From positions 1,942,001 through 2,006,000 of the forward strand of contig NC_015520.1 of assembly GCF_000213255.1 (NCBI RefSeq): a stretch of 64,000 nt of DNA, read 5' to 3'. This DNA is from Mahella australiensis 50-1 BON (GTDB lineage Bacteria; Bacillota; Clostridia; Mahellales; Mahellaceae). Below the pieces are notes generated by a model, which saw nothing but the letters and a program-made list of their open reading frames with translations, was not told the origin of the DNA and ran no database searches. A program made the translations under genes and the position numbers. This document shows positions 18,450 through 28,398 of the stretch, one piece after another (within the stretch, counting starts at the first letter, position 1; every line of letters starts with the position of its first letter).

Positions 18450-19409
18450 CTAAATGAAATATTTATCGGTAGCCAGCATAGCTGCACCGATTATGCCGGC
18501 ATCATTGCCCAATTCGGCCAACCTTATATCAGCAAAATCCAATTCTTTATAGAATATATGCTCCTTTACTTTTTCGGTCAAAGGTTTTAATAAAAAGTCG
18601 CCGGCCCCGGATACGCCTCCCCCTATTATTATCATTTCAGGATCGAAAGCGTTTATAATAGATATTATGCCCATGGTAAGATAATATACATACTCATCGA
18701 ATACTTCAGCCGCCACGTTGTCACCTGCTCTGGCCGCGTCTTCTATGGTTTTAGCCGTTATTTTTTCCGGATCCCCACCAGCGAATTTCAATATCAGCGA
18801 ATCGGGGTATTTAAGCACAGCTTCTTTACCTGCCGTTATAAGCGCCGTAGCTGAGGCATATTGTTCCCAGCAGCCCCGGTTACCGCATGTACATTGACGA
18901 CCGTTTATCTCCACTATCAAATGGCCCAATTCGCTGCCCACATGATGGCTTCCGCTGTATATATGCCCGTTTATTATAATGCCGCCGCCTAAACCGGTGC
19001 CGAGCGTCAGCGTGATAGCATTCTTAACACCCTTGCCCGCGCCATAAACGCTCTCGGCTAATCCAGCTACTGTAGCATCGTTTTCCATATAAATAGGCAA
19101 ATCAATATATTTTTGCAATTCACTGCGCAACGGCACATTATGCCATCCGAAATTATTGGCAAATATAACTATGCCATTGGTGTTATCTATGGCACCCGGT
19201 GAGCCGATGCCTATACCGCTTATGTCATCTATGGCGTAACCACCTTTTTGTATAACAGACAGTATCAATTTAGCCATATCGGCCGCTATAACTTCAAACG
19301 GCCTTTCGCGGCCCGTCGGCATGGTATCGCGAACCAATATTCGCCCTTCGTCGTTTACTACGCCGGCAGCCATTTTTGTCCCGCCTAAATCTACACCTAC
19401 ATAGAGCAT
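18450..19409 (-). CDS. glcK: ROK-family glucokinase
   Basis: The 319-residue product has the ROK layout: phosphate-binding GVDLGGTK at residue 4, catalytic ENDAT near 108, the GTGLGGGIIING loop near 138 and the zinc motif CTCGNRGCWEQ near 175. This combination is typical of Firmicutes glucokinases, which phosphorylate cytosolic glucose with ATP. It is adjacent to a phosphoglucose/phosphomannose isomerase and hprK, giving a small block for sugar phosphate handling and its regulation. Another hexose or N-acetyl sugar substrate cannot be excluded. Confidence 0.88.
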   Translation of the reverse strand: MLYVGVDLGGTKMAAGVVNDEGRILVRDTMPTGRERPFEVIAADMAKLILSVIQKGGYAIDDISGIGIGSPGAIDNTNGIVIFANNFGWHNVPLRSELQKYIDLPIYMENDATVAGLAESVYGAGKGVKNAITLTLGTGLGGGIIINGHIYSGSHHVGSELGHLIVEINGRQCTCGNRGCWEQYASATALITAGKEAVLKYPDSLILKFAGGDPEKITAKTIEDAARAGDNVAAEVFDEYVYYLTMGIISIINAFDPEMIIIGGGVSGAGDFLLKPLTEKVKEHIFYKELDFADIRLAELGNDAGIIGAAMLATDKYFI

Positions 19410-19429
19410 ATGCTATAGCCTCCTCCTCG

Positions 19430-20158
19430 TCAATCAACAGATTCTATTTTTTTGCCTTTTTGTTTTAAGAAATTCAGCAGCTTATATACGGACGTATTTA
19501 TGACATTATCCTCTGTCATTCCTGCTTTAGTCACTATATCCATTGCATCCGTAAAATTGCCTATATCATAACATATATGCGCATCGCTCCCCAGCGCTAC
19601 CTGCCAATCCAATGCTTTAACCCTTCTGGCTATGTTCAGGCAATTATCATAGCTGCCCTTGCGCGCTGTAAATGAATGATTATTGATTTCTAGCAACACA
19701 TTATATTGCTTTGCTGCTTCTACTACTTTTTCTATATCGATAGCAAACACAGGATTGCCGGGATGCGCTATTATATCCACATAGGGGTTTTTCATAGCGT
19801 TTATAATAGCCCGCGTATTGTACTCCACATCGCCTGGCCGTATTGTCACATCATGAAGACTGGCTATCACTATATCCAATCTGGCAAGTAAATTGTCCGG
19901 CAAATCGAGGCGACCGTCGACATCCATAATATTGGCTTCTATACCCTTCAGTACTCTAACACCGCATATATTAGAGGGTACCACGCGTATATTACTAAAA
20001 AAATATGGTCTAGTAGTCCCTGGCATACTGGGGCCGTGTTCCGTAATAGCTATAAGCTCTAACCCTTTGTTCGCCGCTTCCTCCGCTATTTCCTTTATGG
20101 TGCTGTACGCATGCCCACATGCTACCGTATGGGCATGCGTATCCAAAACCAGTTTCAA
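19430..20158 (-). CDS. PHP-domain phosphatase (YcdX-like)
   Basis: The 242-residue protein is a stand-alone PHP domain. Metal ligands are seen in DTHAHTVACGHA (residue 6 on), TEHGP near 40, IASLHD near 98, IAHPGN near 130 and SDAH near 190. YcdX-type PHP proteins are trinuclear zinc phosphatases of unsettled substrate. It starts at TTG with an AAGGTG site and lies between the hexose isomerase and glucokinase genes, so a sugar-phosphate substrate is possible but unproved. Confidence 0.8.
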   Translation of the reverse strand: MKLVLDTHAHTVACGHAYSTIKEIAEEAANKGLELIAITEHGPSMPGTTRPYFFSNIRVVPSNICGVRVLKGIEANIMDVDGRLDLPDNLLARLDIVIASLHDVTIRPGDVEYNTRAIINAMKNPYVDIIAHPGNPVFAIDIEKVVEAAKQYNVLLEINNHSFTARKGSYDNCLNIARRVKALDWQVALGSDAHICYDIGNFTDAMDIVTKAGMTEDNVINTSVYKLLNFLKQKGKKIESVD

Positions 20159-20181
20159 ATCCTACACCTTCTCTTCCTTCA

Positions 20182-21258
20182 TCACATCTTGGCCAGCTTA
20201 TTTTTCAGCAAATCTATCTTCTCGACGGTCGACGGATCGACGCCGTTCAATAAGGCCAGATATACGCTGGCGTAATCGCCTATATAGATAAGTGAAAATA
20301 TTCTGGCTATATCGCCGTTACCTCTGGACCATATTTCGGTAACTCCGCCTTCCACTTGCTTTAATATCTCTTTTGTTATATCTATGCGTTTTTGTATACG
20401 CGGATGGTCATTTTTGTCCCTAAGCATTATGACTTGGAACCTCTTCAACAGATCTATAGGTACTTCTGTACCAACTAATTCATTGTGGTTCCACTCCGGG
20501 AATATATTGTAATGAGCAGGCGCTTTGGCATTCTCGCATATCTGCCCTTTCCAACGTTGAGCAACGACTTCGCTAGTACCTACAACACCATATATCACAG
20601 GCAAGTTATTATAAAATTTTCTGGCCAACTGTTTAGATAAATTATCAGCTTCAACTTTAGACGGATTTAATTCGTTTCTCATAATTTTGAGCAATTCTAT
20701 AGCTTCGAGTATCTGGGGCTTTACATCATTTTCGTCCAATAAGCCTATTTTCGCCAAAGCCATAACAAGCGGAACAAATGAAACCCCTATAGCAGCCCTC
20801 GGTTGAAGTCCTGCCGGTATATTTATAACCGAATAGCCGTCGGCTTGAGCTTTCTTGAATAACTGGCCACCGGTAGTTATGGCTATAATCTGAGCACCTT
20901 TAGCTTTAGCTGTATCATAGGCTGATAACGTTTCTTCAGTATTGCCGGAATAACTAGACGCAAACACCAGTGTATCCTCGCCAACGTAACTGGGCAATAC
21001 ATAATCCCTATTTACAGCCATTGGTATATTCAACCTGCCGGCAGCGAATACGCGCACCAAATCTCCTCCTATGGCTGATCCGCCCAAGCCGGTTACTATT
21101 ATATTTTTTATGTAGTTTTTATCGACATTTAACTGCATGCTTTCTGCTATGCTTAATGCTTGCTCCATTTGTTCCGGCAAACCGTATACCGCATCCAACA
21201 TATTGCTCGGATCGGCTTGTTTTAATGCTTGTACATCATCGATGTTTATCATTTCCAT
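20182..21258 (-). CDS. Bifunctional phosphoglucose/phosphomannose isomerase
   Basis: The 358-residue product contains an SIS fold: GLGGSAIGGDL near residue 55 and SSYSGNTEETL near 95, with the C-terminal EWNHNELVG motif near 250 that marks the bPGI family. It interconverts glucose 6-phosphate, mannose 6-phosphate and fructose 6-phosphate. It may serve as the glycolytic isomerase here, upstream of pfkA at 47.3 kb; no classical pgi is in the window. A second ATG two codons in has better spacing from GGAAGG and may be the true start. Confidence 0.85.
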   Translation of the reverse strand: MEMINIDDVQALKQADPSNMLDAVYGLPEQMEQALSIAESMQLNVDKNYIKNIIVTGLGGSAIGGDLVRVFAAGRLNIPMAVNRDYVLPSYVGEDTLVFASSYSGNTEETLSAYDTAKAKGAQIIAITTGGQLFKKAQADGYSVINIPAGLQPRAAIGVSFVPLVMALAKIGLLDENDVKPQILEAIELLKIMRNELNPSKVEADNLSKQLARKFYNNLPVIYGVVGTSEVVAQRWKGQICENAKAPAHYNIFPEWNHNELVGTEVPIDLLKRFQVIMLRDKNDHPRIQKRIDITKEILKQVEGGVTEIWSRGNGDIARIFSLIYIGDYASVYLALLNGVDPSTVEKIDLLKNKLAKM

Positions 21259-21267
21259 CTGTCCTTC

Positions 21268-22197
21268 CTATTGTTTTTGTTCTATAATATTTTCCAAGCG
21301 CTGATTGAGCTCTTGAGCCGCATGATAGCCGCTGTTTTTAAGGCGAAAGTTCATAGCTGCCACCTCTACTATAATAGCCAGATTCCTGCCCGGTCTTACG
21401 GGTATGGTTATCTTCGGCAATGTAACGTCCAGGATATCCATACTCTCCTCTACCAGCCCCAGCCTATCATATACCTTATTATTATCCCATATTTCCAAAG
21501 CTATGACAAGGTCTATGGACTTTGTATTTATAATGGCACCGGCCCCGTACATTGCGCGAATATCTATAATGCCTATACCACGTACCTCCATAAAATATTT
21601 TATAAGATCGGGGGCCTCTCCTATCAACCGGTTATCGGTAACACGCCTTATCTCCACAGCATCATCAGCTACCAGCCTATGCCCGCGCTTAACCAGCTCC
21701 AACGCCGTTTCACTTTTGCCTATGCCGCTGTCCCCCATCAACAGTATACCTACGCCATATACATCCACCAGCACGCCATGGCGCGTTATCTGCGGCGCTA
21801 ATACGCTCTCAAGATAATTCATGGTACGATTTATAAACTGCGTGGTGCTCTTATGTGTGCGAAACAACGGCCTTTTATATGTCTGAGCTATATCCATAAG
21901 CTCGGTCGGTATATCCATACCGCGCGACACTATAACACATGGTATAGGGTACTTGAAATAATCATTTAAGCGCTCATTTCGCGTTTTAACGTCTATGCTC
22001 ATCAAATAGGTCATCTCTACCCTGCCTATCACTTGTATGCGTTCATAGGCAAAATAATCGAAAAAGCCCGCCAATTGAAGGCCAGGTCTATTAACATCCG
22101 ATGTGGATATATTTATATATTTGCAATCGTCTTTGTATAAAACCTCCAACTGCAAATCTTCTACTAACGTTTCTATAGGGACAGAGAGCAAATTCAT
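21268..22197 (-). CDS. hprK: HPr kinase/phosphorylase
   Basis: The 309-residue protein has the N-terminal HprK domain and a C-terminal kinase domain with Walker A GDSGIGKSETAL near residue 152 and the HprK signature VRGIGIIDIRAMYGAGA near 200. It phosphorylates Ser46 of HPr/Crh in response to glycolytic intermediates and dephosphorylates it when carbon is scarce, so controlling CcpA-dependent catabolite repression. A candidate substrate, the Crh-like protein at 52164-52562, is in this window. Confidence 0.95.
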   Translation of the reverse strand: MNLLSVPIETLVEDLQLEVLYKDDCKYINISTSDVNRPGLQLAGFFDYFAYERIQVIGRVEMTYLMSIDVKTRNERLNDYFKYPIPCVIVSRGMDIPTELMDIAQTYKRPLFRTHKSTTQFINRTMNYLESVLAPQITRHGVLVDVYGVGILLMGDSGIGKSETALELVKRGHRLVADDAVEIRRVTDNRLIGEAPDLIKYFMEVRGIGIIDIRAMYGAGAIINTKSIDLVIALEIWDNNKVYDRLGLVEESMDILDVTLPKITIPVRPGRNLAIIVEVAAMNFRLKNSGYHAAQELNQRLENIIEQKQ

Positions 22198-22216
22198 ACA
22201 CCTCTATTATATAATA

Positions 22217-23902
22217 TCACGCATCTATTGTAACACTAAACGCATCGTTTGGAAATAGGTGTTGCAAATTATAGGATCGTATAGTCTTGATAAATATATC
22301 CACTAAATCAGGATCAAAATATGTACCGGCGTTGCGCATAAGGCATTGTACAGCACCGGCAACGCCTCTACAATCAGGTTCATCTGGCCATCGACCCATA
22401 AGCATCATATCGAAACCATTTGCAAGCGCTACTATTCTAGCTTCTAAAGGTATGTCCGTACCTTGCAGACCATCGGGGTAGCCCAAGCCATCCCAACGTT
22501 CATGATGGTGCCGTATAATCGGCACTATATGCGCTAATGATTCTACAGAACCGACTATATCAGCACCCCATATAACATGGTTCTTGAATATATCATCTTC
22601 AACCACTGATAAAGGCTGAGTTTTGACCAATATAGGAGTTGGCAGATCTATTTTACCTATATCGTGCAGATATGCACCGAACTTTACATCATCTATGAAC
22701 CGCTGATGCATATTCAAAGCTCTGGCAAGCATATCAGCATAAGCAATAACCCTTTGAGTATGCTCATATGTAAAATGATCGCGAGAATTTAACATATTTA
22801 TGAATACCTGCATGACGCTCATGCCTTCCATATGCACCATATGAATAGGATCGATATTATTATAAATAAGCTTTGCGAAATTTATATCATCAACGGCCGA
22901 TTTTATCATTTCTTCCTTGGTTAAACCGTTCATAGGATAGCCCGCTATACCTGCATATACGCTTATCACGCCGCCAGGCATATTGTCTTTACCATAAAAC
23001 GGATAATTCTCTATATTTCTTTTAATACGCGATACTATATCTTTTACATGCCTTAAACTGCAATCTGTAAAGATCAATCCGAACTTATCGTCCCCGTATC
23101 TAGACACCAACTGCGCACCCCTCGCCCCTTCGGATATAATAACTCCAACTTGAGTTAAAACGGCATTGCCCATGGTGTAACCGTAAAGTTCATTGTATCT
23201 CCTGAATTCAGCTATATCCAAAAGCGCCACCCACACATTTTCATAGCGCTTATTATCATTAGTCTCTTCTATATATCTAAGCAGACTTTCATGAAATATA
23301 CGGTTGTTATATAAACCTGTCAATTCATCCGTTGTGGCCATTCTAGCCATATTATCAAAATCCTGTTTTTGGCTCATCGATATATATCCCATTATGAAGG
23401 CTAACACGAAGAAACTTACTATCAACAGCATGTCCTGCTCTAAATAAGCAAAACGCCTCAATTGTTCAAGCTTGGCTACATCGCAGAATATAACACTTGC
23501 TGACGATACGCCGGCCGACATAAAACCATATTTCATATCGAATCTGAAAGCATTGACCATGATTATAAATATATATGTCAATTTGAATATGCTTGTTTCA
23601 GGTTGGCTGGCACATAATATCCACGTTACAGCCACGATGTAAAACAGCGATTCCGCACAATCGGCCAGCCGCGGTTGTTCCCATAACCGCGGCTGATTAT
23701 TTGTTGAAAGCCATTGCCACCACGAAATAGCCATAGTACCTAACACGAGCATTATTCGGACTTGTACGCATCGTATATCCAGTGCTATTATATTAGATAA
23801 AATGCTGGTAACGGCTATGCCTATAAAAACTGTACACATAACCTTCATAAGCGCTATTATTATACTTAATTTTGCCTTTTGTGCGTCCTTTGTGTTATTC
23901 AC
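22217..23902 (-). CDS. Membrane GGDEF (degenerate) plus HD-GYP protein
   Basis: The 561-residue protein has about five or six N-terminal membrane segments (1-180), a GGDEF domain (about 190-350) and an HD-GYP phosphodiesterase domain (about 370-550). The HD-GYP part is intact: HDIGK near 420 and HHERWDGLGYPDGL near 467. The GGDEF signature reads YGDDKF instead of GGDEF, with the second Gly and the Glu changed, so cyclase activity is doubtful; it may be a GTP or c-di-GMP sensor controlling the phosphodiesterase. It starts at GTG and is embedded in a housekeeping array. Confidence 0.85.
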   Translation of the reverse strand: MNNTKDAQKAKLSIIIALMKVMCTVFIGIAVTSILSNIIALDIRCVQVRIMLVLGTMAISWWQWLSTNNQPRLWEQPRLADCAESLFYIVAVTWILCASQPETSIFKLTYIFIIMVNAFRFDMKYGFMSAGVSSASVIFCDVAKLEQLRRFAYLEQDMLLIVSFFVLAFIMGYISMSQKQDFDNMARMATTDELTGLYNNRIFHESLLRYIEETNDNKRYENVWVALLDIAEFRRYNELYGYTMGNAVLTQVGVIISEGARGAQLVSRYGDDKFGLIFTDCSLRHVKDIVSRIKRNIENYPFYGKDNMPGGVISVYAGIAGYPMNGLTKEEMIKSAVDDINFAKLIYNNIDPIHMVHMEGMSVMQVFINMLNSRDHFTYEHTQRVIAYADMLARALNMHQRFIDDVKFGAYLHDIGKIDLPTPILVKTQPLSVVEDDIFKNHVIWGADIVGSVESLAHIVPIIRHHHERWDGLGYPDGLQGTDIPLEARIVALANGFDMMLMGRWPDEPDCRGVAGAVQCLMRNAGTYFDPDLVDIFIKTIRSYNLQHLFPNDAFSVTIDA

Positions 23903-23925
23903 ATTACGGCCCCCATATATAATCG

Positions 23926-25794
23926 CTATATACTATGAAAATACTCGTACACCTTTTTAGCTGCCGATATATTCATAGCCTTAATTGATGCCAACTCTTC
24001 TACACCGGCTCGTTTTATACTTTCCACAGAACCGAAATACTCCATCAATGCCTTTCTACGCTTATCGCCTATGCCTGGAATATTATCCAATACCGATTGG
24101 AGAGCGCTCTTCCCACGTAAGCTCCTATGATAGGAGATAGCAAATCGATGCGCTTCGTCCCTTATACGTTGGAGAAGCTGAAGTGCAGGGCTATCCTTGG
24201 GTAACACCAGCGGTTCGGATCTGTCTGGTATATATATCTCTTCATTTTCCTTAGCCAAACCTATAATCGGTATATAATCCAAACCTAAACGCGCCAACAC
24301 CTGCCTCGCAGCATTTAATTGCCCACGTCCCCCATCTATAAGTATCAGATCCGGAAACGCAGAAAATTTGCCGTCCTTTATATCCAACCCTTTAGCTGCA
24401 AGCTGTCTCTTTTCGGACAATCCCTTGCTATACCTCCGATCCACAACCTCCGCCATACTGGCAAAATCATCGTTTTGAGGCATACTGATCCTGAATCGGC
24501 GATAGTCGCTGTTCTTCGGCCGTCCTCCTTCGGCAACCACCATGGAAGCCACAGTATCAGTGCCTTGAATATGAGATATATCAAAAGCCTCTATGCGCCA
24601 CGGCATCTGATCTAATCCGAGTATCTCAGCCAATTGTTCCAGCGCTCCTTGCGTGCGCTGTTTATCAGCTTTTATCTTCAGGCTGAAGCGCTCTAAGGCT
24701 TCTCTGGCATTCTCTTCCGCCATTTCCACAAGTTCACGCTTCTCTCCTTTTATCGGCACTTTAAGCTGAATCCTTAAGCCTTTTTTATCAGACAACCATT
24801 TTTCTATAGTTTGCCCATCTTCGGGCCACACCGGCAACAATACTTCACTAGGTATAAAGTTTATTCCCGAATAAAATTGTTCCATAAATGACGCCAAGAG
24901 CGACGCCGTATCATCATGCCCTGTATCTTCCAATAAGAAGTGCTCTGCTCCTATCATCCTTCCCCCGCGAATAAAAAATACCTGAACCATGGAATCCTCA
25001 TCCTGCTGGAAAACACCTATTACATCCTGATCTATGAGCTCTGTGGACACCACTTTCTGTTTCTCCTGTAAGCTCAATATGGCGTTTATCTTATCGCGCA
25101 ATACGGCAGCTTTTTCAAAGTTAAGTGCATCTATAGCATTCCGCATTTGCTCTTTTAATTTATCTATAATATCTTCCTGGCGACCGTCCAAAAAATCGCA
25201 TACCTGTCTTATGACATCGGCATACTGCTCGGCAGGTATGTCTTTCTGGCACGGCGCCATACACTGGCCTATATAATAATCAAGGCACGGCCTCTCCTTC
25301 TTTTTGCTATTTAGGTTGCGTTTGCACGTACGTACAGGAAACAGCCCTTTAAGAGTCTCTATAGTTTCTTTTACGGCAGCGCTATTCGGATAAGGGCCAA
25401 AATAGCGCGCTCCATCAGGTTCTGTCGATCGCGCCAACATTATACGCGGATACGGTTCGTTTACCGTGATCTTTATATACGGATAATGTTTGTCATCGCG
25501 CAGCGATACGTTATACTTGGGGTGATACTCTTTTATAAGGCTACACTCCAGCACCAGTGCTTCCACCTCAGAATCAGTCAATATATACTCGAAATCAGCG
25601 ATATGCGCTATCATTGACCGTATCCTGGGGGAATGGTTTGTAGAAGAGCGGAAATACTGCCTAACGCGATTTTTAAGCGATACCGCTTTGCCTATATATA
25701 TTATCCGCCCATCTTTATCTCTCATTATATAAACACCCGGTTTATCCGGAAGGTCTTTAAGCCGCTGTTCCAGATCGGGTATATTATCTATCAT
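23926..25794 (-). CDS. uvrC: Excinuclease ABC subunit C
   Basis: The 622-residue endonuclease makes the two incisions of nucleotide excision repair. It has the GIY-YIG domain at the N-terminus (PGVYIMRDKDGRIIYIGKA, near residue 18), a UVR motif near 205, the RNase H-like domain with DISHIQGTDTVASMV near 400 and tandem C-terminal helix-hairpin-helix motifs (IPGIGDKRRKALMEYFGS). Its ATG overlaps the stop codon of the upstream oxidoreductase gamma subunit. Confidence 0.97.
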   Translation of the reverse strand: MIDNIPDLEQRLKDLPDKPGVYIMRDKDGRIIYIGKAVSLKNRVRQYFRSSTNHSPRIRSMIAHIADFEYILTDSEVEALVLECSLIKEYHPKYNVSLRDDKHYPYIKITVNEPYPRIMLARSTEPDGARYFGPYPNSAAVKETIETLKGLFPVRTCKRNLNSKKKERPCLDYYIGQCMAPCQKDIPAEQYADVIRQVCDFLDGRQEDIIDKLKEQMRNAIDALNFEKAAVLRDKINAILSLQEKQKVVSTELIDQDVIGVFQQDEDSMVQVFFIRGGRMIGAEHFLLEDTGHDDTASLLASFMEQFYSGINFIPSEVLLPVWPEDGQTIEKWLSDKKGLRIQLKVPIKGEKRELVEMAEENAREALERFSLKIKADKQRTQGALEQLAEILGLDQMPWRIEAFDISHIQGTDTVASMVVAEGGRPKNSDYRRFRISMPQNDDFASMAEVVDRRYSKGLSEKRQLAAKGLDIKDGKFSAFPDLILIDGGRGQLNAARQVLARLGLDYIPIIGLAKENEEIYIPDRSEPLVLPKDSPALQLLQRIRDEAHRFAISYHRSLRGKSALQSVLDNIPGIGDKRRKALMEYFGSVESIKRAGVEELASIKAMNISAAKKVYEYFHSI

Positions 25795-26330
25795 TTGTCG
25801 ATGAGCTTCATCCCTTCATGTAAGGCTTTACGATTTATATCTACCATATGAGCCTTAGACGGGCCCAGCATTTCCTTAAAACAGCGCTCCACCACATCTA
25901 CCGGTGCTATATCAGTACAAGCCAAAAATGCACCGAATATTACCATATTGGCCACACGCACGTTACCCAATCGATTGGCCACGTCGTTGGCCGGTATATA
26001 GTACGCCTTTATATCAGCTCTTTTTACTTCGCGGTCTATAAGCGAGCTGTTCACAAACACCGCTGCTCCGGTCGCCGCTATCTGCTCGAATTTATCCAGA
26101 GAAGGCCTGTTCATTATTATAAGGTCGGTAGGTGACGCAACCAGCGGAGAACCTATGAATTCATCAGAAACTACAACATGACAAAATGCTGTACCGCCAC
26201 GCATCTCTGGCCCGTATGATGGATACCATGACACGTTAAAGCCGACTTCCATGGCAGCATGTGTCAATAATTGCCCTATCGACATGACACCCTGGCCACC
26301 AAAACCTGCCATTATAACTTCGTGCGTCAT
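25791..26330 (-). CDS. korC: 2-oxoacid:ferredoxin oxidoreductase, gamma subunit
   Basis: The 179-residue subunit has the gamma-family start MAGFGGQGVMSIGQLL and the GPEMRGGTAFCHVVVSD segment near residue 42. With the alpha, beta and delta subunits upstream it oxidatively decarboxylates a 2-oxoacid to an acyl-CoA, reducing ferredoxin. The frame overlaps the beta subunit stop and the uvrC start by four bases each, indicating translational coupling. 2-Oxoglutarate or branched-chain 2-oxoacids are the likely substrates; I cannot tell which. Confidence 0.87.
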   Translation of the reverse strand: MTHEVIMAGFGGQGVMSIGQLLTHAAMEVGFNVSWYPSYGPEMRGGTAFCHVVVSDEFIGSPLVASPTDLIIMNRPSLDKFEQIAATGAAVFVNSSLIDREVKRADIKAYYIPANDVANRLGNVRVANMVIFGAFLACTDIAPVDVVERCFKEMLGPSKAHMVDINRKALHEGMKLIDK

Positions 26331-27082
26331 CGGCTAATCACTTCCTCGCCATCCACCTTAAGTTCTCCCAGCGGATAATACGGTATCATATTATCCTGCA
26401 GCCACTTAAGCGAATCTGCAGGCGTCATACCCCAGTTTATAGGACATGTGGATAACACCTCTACTATGGAGAATCCCTTACCTTCCATCTGAGTGGTAAA
26501 GGCCTTTTTTATACTGCGTTTAGCCTTGGCGATGTTCTTGACATCATGCACCGATACACGCGCTACGTAAGCTGCTCCTTGCAGCGTGGCTAAAAGTTCG
26601 CTCACACGTATAGGGTAACCGGCGCTGCCTGCGTCGCGGCCATACGGAGATGTGGTGGTGACCTGCCCAAGCAACGATGTCGGCGCCATTTGTCCACCCG
26701 TCATACCGAATATAGCGTTGTTTATAAATATGGTGGTTATTCTCTCCCCCCTAGCAGCGGCATGCACTATCTCAGTCATACCTATGGAAGCCAGATCGCC
26801 GTCGCCCTGATAGGTAAATACCACTCTATCCGGCCACACACGCTTTATGCCGGTGGCTACTGCCGGAGCCCTGCCATGTGCTGCCTCCTGCACATCTATA
26901 TCAAAATAATCATGTGCCGATACTGCACAACCCACTGGCTCCACCCCTATGGTATTGGCTTGAATGTCCAATTCATCTATAACCTCGGCTACCAATCTGT
27001 GTACCAAGCCGTGGGTACATCCCGGACAATAATGAAACGGTTTATCAGTGAGCGAACGCGGCCTTTCAAATATGATCGACAT
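26327..27082 (-). CDS. korB: 2-oxoacid:ferredoxin oxidoreductase, beta (TPP-binding) subunit
   Basis: The start is taken at ATG 27082, which overlaps the alpha-subunit stop (TGATG) and follows GGAGGTG; a longer frame to 27106 has no better signal. The 251-residue product carries CPGC near residue 20 for Fe-S binding. It also has the thiamine diphosphate motif GDGDLASIGMTEIVHAAARG near 90, ending NNAIFGMTGGQMAPT. This is the catalytic subunit of the complex. Confidence 0.9.
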   Translation of the reverse strand: MSIIFERPRSLTDKPFHYCPGCTHGLVHRLVAEVIDELDIQANTIGVEPVGCAVSAHDYFDIDVQEAAHGRAPAVATGIKRVWPDRVVFTYQGDGDLASIGMTEIVHAAARGERITTIFINNAIFGMTGGQMAPTSLLGQVTTTSPYGRDAGSAGYPIRVSELLATLQGAAYVARVSVHDVKNIAKAKRSIKKAFTTQMEGKGFSIVEVLSTCPINWGMTPADSLKWLQDNMIPYYPLGELKVDGEEVISR

Positions 27083-28155
27083 CATCGCACCTCCAGTACA
27101 TCGCATATATAATCCAATACTTCATTGGGAGATGGTATCATACCGCCCGTACGGCCATAAAAATATACCGGTTTTTTTCCGCTTATACCCAATTTCACGT
27201 CCTCCACCATCTGTCCTGCACTCATCTCTATCGAGAATACTGCCTTAACATTCGGTATATCGCCTATAGCAGCGACAGCATCATATGGAAAAGGCCACAA
27301 AGTTATAGGCCTCAGTATTCCAACGCTTATGCCCAATTCCTTGGCTTTTTTTGCTACCGTCCTGGCTATCCTGGCCATGGTACCGTAAGCCACCAACACG
27401 GCATCAGCGCCTTCGATATCTATTGATTGGTATTGCACTTCGTTTTGTTCAATACGTTTATACTTATCTATGAGTACCAGGTTCCGCTGCTCCAATTGCT
27501 CCGGTATCATAAACAGCGAATTTATCACATTCCTGGGGCGGCTACCATCGCACCCAGTAGTAGCCCAATCCTTTGCCGGAAGCTGTCTTTCTATTCGCTT
27601 TTTAGGCTCCAATACCACCGGCTCCATCATCTGGCCCAACATACCATCGGCCAATATCATGACTGGATTTCTATATTGATCGGCTATATCAAACCCCTCC
27701 ACTATGAGGTCTATCATCTCCTGTATAGTAGACGGCGCCAGCACTACTAACCTGTAATCACCATGACCGCCGCCTTTTGTGGCCTGGAAATAATCTGCCT
27801 GGGATGGCTGTATACCACCCAGTCCGGGCCCACCGCGCATAACATTGACTATCAGACATGGCAATTCCGATGCAGCTATATAGGATATACCTTCCTGCAT
27901 GAGGCTTATACCCGGGCTGGATGACGATGTCATCACCCTGGCCCCAGCTCCTGCTGCACCGTATACCATATTTATGGCAGCCAGTTCGCTTTCCGCCTGC
28001 AAAAAGCACCCTCCTACCTGGGGCATGCGTTTGGAAATATATTCGGCCACCTCGTTTTGAGGCGTTATAGGATAGCCAAAAAAATGGCGGCAACCAGCCA
28101 TGATAGCCGCTTCCCCTATGGCCTCGTTTCCTTTAATAAGCACTTTTTGAGCCAT
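27082..28155 (-). CDS. korA: 2-oxoacid:ferredoxin oxidoreductase, alpha subunit
   Basis: The 357-residue product matches the KorA/VorB alpha subunit. It has GNEAIGEAAIMAGCRHFFGYPITPQ-like N-terminal residues, ESELAAINMVYGAAGAGARV near 55, TSSSSPGISLMQEGISY near 75 and a C-terminal transketolase-like domain with GTMARIARTVAKKAKE. It cooperates with the beta subunit in substrate and cofactor binding. GGGGAG precedes the ATG. It lies 13 bases after the ferredoxin-like subunit. Confidence 0.9.
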   Translation of the reverse strand: MAQKVLIKGNEAIGEAAIMAGCRHFFGYPITPQNEVAEYISKRMPQVGGCFLQAESELAAINMVYGAAGAGARVMTSSSSPGISLMQEGISYIAASELPCLIVNVMRGGPGLGGIQPSQADYFQATKGGGHGDYRLVVLAPSTIQEMIDLIVEGFDIADQYRNPVMILADGMLGQMMEPVVLEPKKRIERQLPAKDWATTGCDGSRPRNVINSLFMIPEQLEQRNLVLIDKYKRIEQNEVQYQSIDIEGADAVLVAYGTMARIARTVAKKAKELGISVGILRPITLWPFPYDAVAAIGDIPNVKAVFSIEMSAGQMVEDVKLGISGKKPVYFYGRTGGMIPSPNEVLDYICDVLEVR

Positions 28156-28168
28156 AATACTCCCCTTT

Positions 28169-28381
28169 CTATGAAACCTTTTCTATCCTTATAGCTATAT
28201 CAGGACATATCCGGGCACAAAAAGCACACCCCGTACACTTGGCCTCATCGGTGACGCCAGCCGGATTATATCCGCTGGCATTGATTCGATCTTTATTTAT
28301 AGATACTATGCCTTCAGGGCATACAGATGTACATAGACCGCATCCCTTGCATATGTCTTCGAAAAATACTATATGGATCAT
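28169..28381 (-). CDS. korD: 2-oxoacid:ferredoxin oxidoreductase, delta (2x4Fe-4S ferredoxin) subunit
   Basis: The start is set at ATG 28381, six bases after AAGGAAG; the longer frame to 28411 overlaps the upstream ATPase gene. The 70-residue product contains two 4Fe-4S motifs, CKGCGLCTSVCP and CTGCAFCARICP, the electron-transfer subunit of the four-subunit complex. It is the first of four tightly packed subunit genes. Confidence 0.9.
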   Translation of the reverse strand: MIHIVFFEDICKGCGLCTSVCPEGIVSINKDRINASGYNPAGVTDEAKCTGCAFCARICPDIAIRIEKVS

Positions 28382-28398
28382 TTCATTCTTCCTTTCGG

